A stretch of DNA of 64,000 nucleotides, from contig CM068548.1 in the NCBI GenBank assembly GCA_035048495.1, positions 1,736,001 through 1,800,000 on the forward strand, read 5' to 3'. This document shows, piece after piece, positions 35,278 through 45,900 of this stretch; positions within the stretch are counted from its first letter, which is position 1; each line of letters starts with the position of its first letter. The position numbers and the translations under genes were made by a program. Under the pieces are notes generated by a model that was given only the letters and a program-made list of their open reading frames with translations, was not told the origin of the DNA and made no database searches. The DNA is from Euptelea pleiosperma (lineage: Eukaryota > Streptophyta > Magnoliopsida > Ranunculales > Eupteleaceae).

Positions 35278-35620
35278 GCACTAGGGGGATGCCACATACG
35301 ATGCACGTGCACCTTACATGTGGCATTAGAAATCACTGACCGTATAGATGTTTGGCCCATCCCTAGGTGGACCTACGTATAAAAATTCATCATGATTAGT
35401 AATTTCTATCCGTTGGATTTGAGTCTTTTTCACGGTTTGTTTTTAATTGGGGATTTCAAGCATTATTTGGGGTATTTATATCCAAAGGTTAGAAATTACT
35501 AACCAGGCTGATTTTTTGCTCTGTACACCTAGGGATGGGCCCAACGTCCATACGATCAGTGGCCTCTAATATTGTGCCATGTGGCTCATACTATGGCCCA
35601 TCTACGTTGATGATAGACGT
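35278..35620. mobile_element. Hairpin MITE, copy A
   Basis: The left arm (ACCGTATAGATGTTTGGCCC, ATCCCTAGGTGGACC, TTAGTAATTTCTATCCGTTGG) is mirrored by the right arm (GAAATTACTAACCAGGC, CCTAGGGATGGGCCC, CCATACGATCAGTGG). Non-coding. Same family as copies B-E. Confidence 0.7.
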
Positions 35621-35711
35621 CCATCATCAAAGTTCTGCCTTGTAATAATGGTGAAAGCTACAGCTGAGAGGGACACAATTTTTTATGTTTAGCATTTTGT
35701 ATACGGGCGTC

Positions 35712-36019
35712 AAGGTGCACCTACAAACGCCATGTGATACACTCTCAGAGATTTATGATCGTAAGGATGTTTGGAACATCCTAGGTGGACCTAAAGACCA
35801 AAAATCAGTCTGATTGTTGTTTCCTAGGCTTTGAATCAAAATTAATTTTTGAATCCACGTCAACCCGTCAAAAAGATTCAAATCCAAGAGTTAGAAACCA
35901 CCAATCCGGTTTATTTTTGGTCTGCAAGGCCATAGGGATGTTTCAAACATCCATATGGTCATATGGAGATGTTCATATGGATCTCTAACAGTCTTCCGCA
36001 TGGCGTTTATAGGTGCGGC
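35712..36019. mobile_element. Hairpin MITE, copy B
   Basis: AGGTGCACCTACAAACGCCAT at the left is inverted at the right as ATGGCGTTTATAGGTGCGGCC. GGATGTTTGGAACATCCTAGG is mirrored around 35930-35955. Non-coding. Confidence 0.7.
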
Positions 36020-36239
36020 CTGGACACGCATATAAAACAATGCTAGGATCAAATTTTTTCTGCTGAGGAAGCAAAAGTTTTCACATCACATTCAAAAAGA
36101 TGTATAAAGACTAAAACACCCCTATTAATACAAATTAAAAAAAAGATGAAGCAAAACAAGGTAATTTGAGAATATTGAGGATTGCGGACGTATAGCAAGA
36201 AGGGCCTTCTTCCATTACTAAGTAGAATAGATTAGCTAA

Positions 36240-36415
36240 GCCACCCCGGCCTTTTTCACAATTTTTTTCAGAAAATAACGGTCATTATTTTTGTTATAAG
36301 GGAAAAATAATGCCCATTATTTTTTGAGCATTTTATCTGTACTTAACATATAAGGATAGGTCCGAATCCGTTGTAACGGCCATTATTTTCGTTATAACTG
36401 CCTTTTTTAAACCAT
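36240..36415. mobile_element. Fragment of the AACGG foldback family
   Basis: Text from GAAAATAACGGTCATTATTT to TTTTTTAAACCAT matches the right half of the element at 3612-4060. Its left half is missing. It abuts the next copy. Confidence 0.6.
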
Positions 36416-36424
36416 GGTATGAAC

Positions 36425-36860
36425 TAAGGTTTAAAAGAGGCTGTTTTAACAATATAACGGATTGGGGCGTTACCATTAAATGAGTTAAAATGGATTGTAA
36501 CAGACAGGCAAAAATGTAAAAAAGCAAAAAAAAAAAAAAAACAGAAAAAACGTAAAAAATAAATTTTAACAAAAATAACAGGAAAAAATGGGGAAAAATG
36601 GCGCTGAAATTCAAACTTTGAAATTTGAATTTCCAATTTTCAAAAACGAAAAAAGGAATTGAACGGAAAAATAACAGATTTTAACGGAATTTATGGATAA
36701 TGGTCATTTTTTTCCACAAAATTTCCAGAAAATAATGGCCGTTAAAATGAAAAAAATGGCTGTTATTTTCTAAGCATCAAAACGGTTCTTAACATAACGG
36801 GCTTGGGGCGTTACCGTTTTAATGGCCGTTAAAACTTAAAACCACGTTATTTTAAACCAT
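36425..36860. mobile_element. Foldback MITE with AACGG motifs, second copy
   Basis: Flanked by a perfect 9-bp repeat GGTATGAAC (36416-36424 and 36861-36869). The ends are inverted: TAAGGTTTAAAAG on the left and ATTTTAAACCAT on the right. The interior is A-rich with ATAACGG and GGGGCGTTACC words, as in 3612-4060. A 9-bp TSD suggests mobilisation by a Mutator-type transposase. Confidence 0.72.
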
Positions 36861-36865
36861 GGTAT

Positions 36866-37165
36866 GAACCACGCGGCATACTCTTAGAGAAGATTGACTG
36901 TAGGGATGTTTGACCCATCACTAGGTGGACCTACATACCAAATATTAGCCTGATGGGTGATTTCTAACATTTGGATCTAATACCCCCAAATAATGCTCGA
37001 ATCCCACAGTTGAAATAAACTAATGAAAATGACTCCAATCCAATGGTTAAAATCACTAACGAGGCTGATTTTTTGGTTTGTACATCCTCCCAGAGCCAAA
37101 CATTTATGCCGTCCATGCTCTTTCGAGTGTGCCACATGGCCTATAGTGGTCCATCATCAACATTG
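36866..37165. mobile_element. Hairpin MITE, copy C
   Basis: Left text GTAGGGATGTTTGACCCATC and CTAGGTGGACCTACATACC is mirrored by GGTTTGTACATCCTCCCAG and TGCCACATGGCC on the right. Non-coding, degraded. Confidence 0.6.
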
Positions 37166-38129
37166 CCAAACTGAACAAAGAAAGAAAAAAAAAATGTCTT
37201 ACCAGTAATTTTGTTTGAAAAGAATGTGGGTCCCGCACGTATTTGGGACGTTTGTGGGAACTATTTTGTTCTTTTAATATATGGGGCCCACATATTTTGT
37301 GCTTTCTAAGTGAGAACGTCTTAATATACATTCATATGCAATTTTTGAAAATTTTTCATTTGCACATTCGCTCGAACCAAATGGTGGTAAATATGAACAA
37401 TTCGTAATTTTGAAATTTGCATATCCTGTCAGTAGTTAATTTGCAGGCAAATATTTGATATAAAATGTTTGCAATGACAAACGTATGTATTCGTATGGTT
37501 GGGAAGGAGAGAGCGGTTGGGGGAGACCAAGGGGGATGAGAGAGTCATTTACCAATTGTTTGCAGCTGTTTGTAGCCACTTTTTGGCTGCAAACAAACAA
37601 ACGTTAGACCACTTTTTGGCAAAAAATGATTGGGTCTAATGCAAATATTAGTTGGATGTTGCCCCACCAAACACACACAAATATGCCGCGAACGTTCAAG
37701 CATTTGTAGTGCTACATTTAAAAAATCCCATCTAAATCTGGCCAGTTATAGTCGTGAACTGGACTAGGACTGAACTAAGTCCTGAAAAGACGAACTTCCC
37801 AAACAGGCCCTAATTAGTTGAGGAGAAATGTCACTAAGCCTGTCGATAAAGAGGAAGAAATTCTTATCCAAGTTAGCTTGGAAAATTTTGTTAAACCTTC
37901 AAGAAGTTGATTTGGAAGAACTCTTCTACTCCTAAAGATTTGAGCTAATATGTATTGAAGAGGGCTGCCCTTGAACCCATTTTTGTACCTTGTGCAAACC
38001 TCCAACACAAAACACTATCTCTTTAGAGATTGTCCCATCATCCCATCCATTTGAAATGCCTTTCCTTTCTATTTAAAACTCTCTTCAATCCATTGGTCGA
38101 TGGATTTTCTCTAATCTATATCACAAATT
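37166..38129. other. No gene seen
   Basis: AT-rich intergenic DNA without a recognisable element or gene. Confidence 0.5.
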
Positions 38130-38331
38130 TAAGATGGCTCAGGCTCCGAGGACCCCCTTTTTCTGACCCTTCTCGGTCGCGCGCTTGGCCGTGGATTTCG
38201 CGAATCCAACGGTGGTTGTCAGCGCCCCAAAAAGTGATGCCAGCTTGGCGTGGATTCTTGAAATCCATGGCCGACCACACAAACACCAAGAGGGGTCAGA
38301 AAAATGGGGTACCTGCCCGACCCATTTAAGA
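38130..38331. repeat. Hairpin (foldback), about 200 bp
   Basis: CCCTTTTTCTGACCC...GTGGATTTCGCGAATCCA at the left is inverted at the right as TGGATTCTTGAAATCCATGG...GGGGTCAGAAAAATGGGG. Non-coding. Confidence 0.7.
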
Positions 38332-38551
38332 TTACATGACATTGCTTGTTCACCTTTCATTTGGACTCGAAACAAATTGGTATTTGAGAACAAATCAACC
38401 AATCACTGTGTGGTGACCCGTTTCTTGTTTCTACACACTAAAATTTTAATGCAATACCACCAGACAAAATAGATAAATTGACACCAGCAACTGTTAGATA
38501 TCAAGAACTGTATGTATTCGGAATAATTATAAAGAACAGGTTCCGATGACT

Positions 38552-38694
38552 CATATTTTCACTCATGCTCTCAGCAGTGGATTTCACGAAATCCAATGGT
38601 GGTTCTGTTTTGGTAAAGTGAATGCCAGCTCGGCATTGTCAACCAACATTGGATTTCATGAAATACACAGCCGAGAGCATGAGTGAAAATATGA
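38552..38694. repeat. Hairpin (foldback), 143 bp
   Basis: CATATTTTCACTCATGCTCTC is perfectly inverted at GAGAGCATGAGTGAAAATATG. The inner arms share GTGGATTTCACGAAATCCA with the hairpin at 38130. Confidence 0.82.
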
Positions 38695-38869
38695 ATCAGA
38701 AATTAGTGTATGCAGATCCTGATCCTAATTATAATGGTTACACAACTTTGACCTCGAGAAATAAAAGATCTCAACCATTGATATTTCTTCGCAAATGAGT
38801 GGGATCTTCGCGAATTCCTTGGTGCAGTTTCAGCCTTCCTTTTCATGCAGCATAAGGCACACTACGATT

Positions 38870-39419
38870 GGGGTGGCAATTTGGCCCGCAGCCCAGCCTG
38901 TTTTTTCGGGCTTGGCCCAGTCCAGCAGCGATAATTGGCCTGGCCCAATACAGGCCGCTAACTTCTGGGCCGGGTCTGGGATTAGGATTTAAGCCCATGA
39001 ACCGACCCGACCTGGGAGCAGAATCTTGTGGGCTAGGCTGGCCCGCAGCCTGGCCCGTGAAATCTAAATTTTAAATTTTAAATTTTAAATTATAAAATAC
39101 CCCCTCCCTACTCAAATTTGAATTTTACAATACCCCTCCCCCAAAATAAAAAATTTTAAATTTTCCCTTCACTCCCCCTTAAAAATTGTTGATTTTTTAG
39201 TTTTTGTTTTTTTCCAATTTTATTAAAATATAGGCCGGCCCGTAAGTCTAGCCAGCAGCCAAGCCCACTAGCCCGAGGCCCGGTTTGGGGGGGCCCAACC
39301 TAAGATTGGGCCGTGAGCTGGACTTTGGCTTCAAAATTTTGGGAGAGCCCGTCTGACTCAACTTCGGCCTGCCTCAGCCCAGCCCGAGCCCGGCCTGACG
39401 GGCCAAATTGCCACCCTTA
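38870..39419. mobile_element. hAT-like MITE upstream of the GET2-type gene
   Basis: The inverted ends GGGGTGGCAATTTGGCCCG and CGGGCCAAATTGCCACCC are the classic form for plant hAT MITEs, with GCCCAGCCC-rich subterminal DNA. A degenerate 8-bp repeat (CTACGATT at 38862, CTACAATA at 39420) could be the target duplication. No transposase. Confidence 0.75.
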
Positions 39420-39856
39420 CTACAATAACCAAACCCGCACAAAAGGACTAAGGATATCGAGGCTGGGAATCTAATAGCTGGGTGTGGAAAGTGACTCTGA
39501 AACGCCCATTTCCCTTAGACTCACTCATAATTGATCCGATGGCATCTTGAGCAAGTGACTCAAGTTCTAATGGGTCAACCCGATCCGACGAAAACACCAG
39601 TGAAATCAGTCTGATTGAGTTGGGCTATCGAGTTGACTCAATCCACTCTAGGAGTGCCAACTGGTTTCATTTAACTTGAACCTCGTCCCATTCTAATCAA
39701 AATTGATTTGTGCTTTAAGGGGCCTAAACCTGAAATAAGTACAAACCAGTTTGGCCTGGTCATGTTACTGGGTCAGGTTTGGCATTCACCCAATGCCTAT
39801 TTGGATGGCACGGGTCAACCCGGCCCATAACCCACTTCTGCTGCTAATAGGAATCC

Positions 39857-39864
39857 TATAAATG
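39857..39864 (+). promoter_or_regulatory. Possible TATA box of the GET2-type gene
   Basis: TATAAATG lies 44 bp before the ATG at 39901. If it is used, the 5' leader would be very short (about 10-15 bases). It also overlaps an upstream in-frame ATG at 39862, which argues against that ATG as the start. Confidence 0.35.
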
Positions 39865-39900
39865 GAGGACCGAATTCCAGTGACAGAGAGATACGGAGAG

Positions 39901-42900
39901 ATGGCAACGAGTGCAAGAGAAGCTCGTAGAAGAAAAATTGTGGAGAGAGGATCAGATCGTCTCGCTCTCATCACCGGCCAAATCCGGACTCTTCCATCAT
40001 CATCATCATCGTCGTCACAATCACAGCATTCACATACAGTTTCATCACCGCCGTTGCTTTTCCAAGATCAGGATCTACAAACCCATCTCTCAAATCAAAC
40101 CAACGGTACCCTTTTATCTCTCTTTCAATCTTCTCTATCCATCAGAACTCGAAATTTATCGTTTTTTCTCCTTCTGTGTTATTATCGGTTATGTTTATTC
40201 GGTTGGTTTTAATTTTCCGAAATACAGTTGCTCTGTTAATGCAATTGTTCTTCCTTTTATGCAATTAGTCATTGGGTCTGTTCTCTATTGAGATAATCGA
40301 TCCATAAGTGTTTGATTAAAATACCAAGAGAGAACTTTGGAGAATGTTGTTTTGGGGAATTAAATCGTAAATGTTTCAATATATCATATAAAATTTGTTA
40401 ATTAGGAGGTATGCCTTATAACGCCACGCATCTGAAAAGGGTCTCAAGAACTTGAAATAGTTGTAAAAGCTACTGAATTTATATATAATGATATGTGGAC
40501 AAACGATATCTTGTATGGTCATGTTAGATGAATGTGAGGAAAAGAAAGGGAGGGGATTAATAATGTTTTCTATAAATTGTCCCATTTGAACTATGTTTCC
40601 AGATTTTTATTTTTATTTTTTACTTTCCATCTCAGATGAAGAGTGTTGTAAAGGTTTATCAACTGTTGTATGGCAAGATGAGTACTATAATATATTACTA
40701 CAAACATATTAATTTCAAACGCAAATGTTTGCAACATTATCCAATTTGGAGCCCCAGAAAATAATGATGTGTACGAAACAATATATTAATTTTTTTATAG
40801 GTGCAAAACAATATAATCATGAGTAGTTTGTAAAGAAGCACGATGATCTGCTGCATGATTCTCCTCTTTTCTCATGTATGTTGTTGATACCCCAGATTAT
40901 ATCGCAGGTTATTGACAGATAATCATAAACACAATCTAGGAAACCCAGAACCCAGACACCCAAATAGGTGCAGAGAACCGCACCACCCCAATATTACTGA
41001 TAAAGAATGCCACGTTGACGTAGAGCACATCTCATGGGGTCATAGGACAACTGTAGGACTAGCGGCTAAGAAAAGAGGAACGTGTCCGGAACCCAGAGAG
41101 GAATGAAAACCCTTTAGAAGACGTCGCCTTCTAGAGGGTCCTCATCCTAGAAAATCAAACACAAGGCCATCCTCCTTGGGCTTCATTTACCACTTGGATA
41201 TAGCCTTGGAGAAAGAGAGTTGAACCGTGGACGTTAGCCATACACCTAGCCTCATAGTGACACGCAACATTGTACCATGAAAAACACCAATGCTGCACTT
41301 TGACGTAGGCAATACTATTGCTACTTCATCATTTTTCATATAAAATCGAAACAAAGGTATAGATCAGGAGATGAACTTAGACACTTGAAATCCAATGACA
41401 CTCCGAGAGACCCAGAACTAATAGAGGAGAACTCCATCTCTTCTCGACCCTAGACATCTCTCTCTTGCCCTACCTCTCTCTCGCCCATGGCCTCACCGGT
41501 TTCCTCTTGATCTTCCCCATTGTCAAGTAGATCACACAAAGGGCGTTGAATGGCTATTCCTATGGTTTAGACAATGACCTAAACTTCCATGACCCATTAT
41601 TCTTGAATCCACAGCATATACATAAGCCTGACCTATCTCTAGTACAAACTGTTCGAATTTGTAAGTGAAGTTTCACTCCTCGAGGATCTTCAAAAGCTTT
41701 GCAGATCAATCAAGTCTCCTAATACAGGTCCACTCCCTATTCCCCCAGCTCTATTCCAATGGTGCTTGCTCACATTAGCTTTTTAGGGCTAGGGACTGAG
41801 ACCATGGTTCAAAATTTCAGCCGAAACCGAAATGTTTTGTTCGTTTTGTTTCGGTTTCGCTATAGGATGAAACTACATACGTTTTTGTTGGTTTCATCCA
41901 AAACCGAATGCTACTTCATCCTATGTGTAAATTTGCACTAACATTTCGTTTCGATTTCACGAAGTTCCATCTGAAATCGAACAATACTTCCAATACATTT
42001 CAGTATCGCCCATGAACGATACTGTGTACTTTGCACCATGATTGAGACATTTATGTCTAATTAAAGACTAAATGAAACCCCTAAGTTTCCAATTCTCCAA
42101 AATGTTTCCTCTTCTGGGAGTGGCAGAAGAGCAATATCACGGTTGGCCACAGAATGCCCTTATTAAACATCATCCTATGGGAAACACCGGTTTGTGCCAT
42201 TAGATGCACTTTTCCTCCATAAATTAATCTCCCTTATTATTAATCAATCATTAAACTCATATTTCTGAATCAAGTAAATTCCAAAATTGTTTTTCTATAA
42301 AAGAAAACATTTGTTTATTTTCAGACTTCCTTAATTCAAAAATCGGCACTCTCGGTATTTATGCCATAAATAATTTCCATTAATCGTGATAAAATTGTAT
42401 CATGAAAATTTGATAAAATAATAATTTACTACAATTGAAAATCTTGTTTAAAATTTTTCGAAAACAGTTTCCAATTAATTAATTCCATTTAGCATAAAAT
42501 AACTGAGTCTATAGAATGAGTACTTTTATTCGATAAATGTGTTTTATTGTTGAGATCTCATAACACACATTAATAAAATATAATTGATTAATCAATTATC
42601 AAGATTTTATAGAACTATTGCTTGATATTAATTCACGCTTTAGGTAATACCCCTGGACGTCACTATGAATGTCTAGTGCCATATGTTCCACATCAAAGTA
42701 TTCTAGTTATACGCAAACTAAATCTAGTTTTCTGCTATAAGAATAATATAAAATATGTGCACCTGAATTGGTGTCATTCCAGAAAAACAATTGTTAATCG
42801 AATTAGCTTTCACCAATTTAGAAAATCAGTCTCAAGCACGTGTGTGAGTCACGTGCATTGAATGAGTACCACATGGTGTGAGACATCTTGATTGAAGGAA

Positions 42901-45900
42901 GGAGTTACTGGTCTGAGAAAACTGCAATAGTAATTCTCTTATCAAGAAAGCTTAAGAAAAACCCTAAAGGGTTTTCTTGGTTAACCCAATGATCAAAAGT
43001 ATCTCTTATAACAAAAAACATAACTTCAAGATCCCCAAACCATTCTTCCCATACCCTATTTATACACTACTCAATATCCTTACTTTAGCAATAAAGAAGA
43101 GGTTTCATAATACTACCATACTTCTTTTTACAAATACAGGTTTTCTAAGACTATCACACTTCTTAAAAATGAACTATAGAGCAGCTGGGCATCCCTTTCT
43201 AGAAATTCCTCATGGGCCCCACATGATTGCTTTTATGAGATGGTTGATACAGTACAAAACATGGTGTACTATATCTTCATACACCCAATGAAAACTTCCT
43301 TTGATGAAGGTGGTTGGAGATGCTTCTTCATCAGTGGGCTTTATTTCTTGCTGTAAAGATTATGCTTTGGGATCTGATGTCCTTAAAGTGAATTTGTCAA
43401 GTCTAAGAATATCACAGAGGGCTTGTTAGTTGTGCTTGAAGCTTGCTATAGTTATGGAATATCCGGCAAATGAGTGGTTAGGGCAGCTTGACTAGAAGTT
43501 AGAACTTGAATGTTGGGTCAACGATATAACATAAAATAGTGTGTGCACCAAGCAAAGCTGTTTTATAGAACTATGCTCTGTCACTTGTAATGCGAGTTCA
43601 AGTTGCACTAGTTGGTCACTGCCCTTGTGATCAAGTGGTATAAGGCACCCCTCATTTCAGGATTTTTCCAGGATCGAGTCCTTCTACTTACTGGTTGATA
43701 TACCTGATACACTTTGCCTACCAAAAAAACGTCGCACCAATTGAGTTTTAAGTGCTTCAAGGGTCAGGGGATTTATTTGTTCTCTTGTTTTCTTTTGGAT
43801 AAGTGTTTGGATAAATGGTAATCAATTAAATGCCGATCCCTAGTAGTTGGGATAAGAACTTTGATCCTTACTAATCAGACAAAAAGAAGAGTTTTAATAT
43901 TGTGATGAAATAATAACATGTCTTTTTAAGTGTTGTCCTTTGGAGCTAATATTGTAGTCTGGCACTATTGTACAAGTGTCATGGAGGCTTTGGAGCTTCT
44001 TATAGACCATTAAGAACTTTGAGACACGAAATGCACTAAACGGTTATGAGTTTGAGGCAAGCCCCATGTTGAAGTGGTTGGGTAATAGGTGTTTACAACC
44101 TTAAGGTTATAGATTTCCACTGCTTATCAAAAAAAAGCTTATGGGTTTCCACCTAGCTTAACCAATCCAAATCATACTATGAATTCAACTCACACTCAAG
44201 TCCCAAGACCTAAGGGTTGCGGATTCAATCCCTCCTTCAACTCAAAATAGAAAAGAAGAAAACAAACTACAGTGAAGTTTTGTAATATACTTGAAAGATT
44301 TGGAGACTAATGCTTCATAGGCAGAGTTTGTCTCAATGCACTACTAAGGTTTTCTTACGGAAAAAACCCCTAAGAGCTCCTGCAAGGTGCTGATCTAAGC
44401 AACCCAAAAGTTCACAAAGGAACCAAATAAAGTTTAAAGAAAATTTTCATTCAATAATCAATTTTTGTGATAATCTCTTAACAATTATTTAGAAGAAATA
44501 AAACATTAAAGCTTAAGGACTGAGATATTAATCTGAACCATTGATGTAAAATAACCTAAATCTAACTTTTGACATGACTAAAATACCCTATAATCATGGA
44601 ACTACCATTACATCCATATTTTAACACAGTTTTGAAGTCCAAACATCAAAATTTTGACAAAAGTCGTGAGATAAGTATTGTAAATCTCAAAAAAGGCTTT
44701 CCAACGCATCTAACATCTTCTCAATTGGATATTTAAATATTAAGTTATGCCTTCGGGAAGTTGACTGCATCATTTTTCTCTAGTTGGAGAAAACTCGTCA
44801 TCGAGTTTGTTTTGCCATATTCCAATCTTTTTTCTAGTGGTAATTGTTGATGCAACCCACAACCATCCAGAGTTTACCTTCTTTGGGTCCCGACTGCCAC
44901 AATTCGTTTGATATTATATTCTTGAAATGTCTTCTTTAAATGCATGAATGCATTAGAAGTTTTTTTAAGAAAAGGATCCACATATGCATTTTGTGAATTA
45001 AGTAGTCGAACACGTCATCTTCACATGAATGATCCTCATCTTTGTGGACATATCCACCACTTATATAACTCATTCAACTGCCAAACATTCACATTGGCAT
45101 TCTCAACATTTGGAAGATATAAAGTTGATAACTCCCTCTTTGTCATCAACCTAAGCTTCTTCGCCAAAATATTTTTTTCTAACCATCAAAATTAGGAAGC
45201 TTTATGATCTCACCTTCGTTATATATGACATCATCATCAAAGATGAGTCCATAATCAGTTCTCCAACAAATAGGGCGCAGATTCTATGCGCCTGGGACGT
45301 ATTCATGAACAAGTACGATCCCTTGCAGACTGCACCACGTGAGCGAGAAGAGCACGACAACCCATTTAAGGTAACTATGGTTAAGTTTTTTCATTTTTTA
45401 TTTGATTTTTTTCTTACTATTTTAAAAGGGTAAAAGTCGAGAAAAAAAATGAACCAACCCTAAAACCTTCTCCTCTCTTCTTTATCTTGTTCTTTCCCAA
45501 ATCTTTTCAAATCACATTGCCAAATTGAAGTTCGTTGGACTGTCTCACCACCTTGCCAAAACGAGCAACTCTTGGATTCTTCGTCTTTGATCATCCAAGA
45601 CGATGAGATTTGATTTCTTTGGCCCTTATATGAAGAGCGGAGAATCCAAGAGCAGAGATGGTGAATTGCTCCAATGAGGTGGTCCGACATCAAATGTGCT
45701 TCGTCTACAATGGAGAGGAGCAAGAGAGAAGAGAGAAGGTTTTTTTTTTTTTTTTTCTGAAGTTTTAGGATTCGTTCCCTTTTTTCCAGAGAAACTTGCT
45801 CCATGACCGTTGTCCTGGAAGTGAGGCTCCTATCATCGTGCTGGAGAGATTTATTTTCCAGTCCTTCGCCTAAAAACTCCAATTGATTGATCCGTTTGTT

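Noticed and set aside
39862..39900. Upstream in-frame ATG adding 13 residues to the GET2-type protein
   Set aside because: It overlaps the TATA-like sequence, and the GET3-binding motif family normally starts a few residues before the basic motif. ATG at 39901 preferred.
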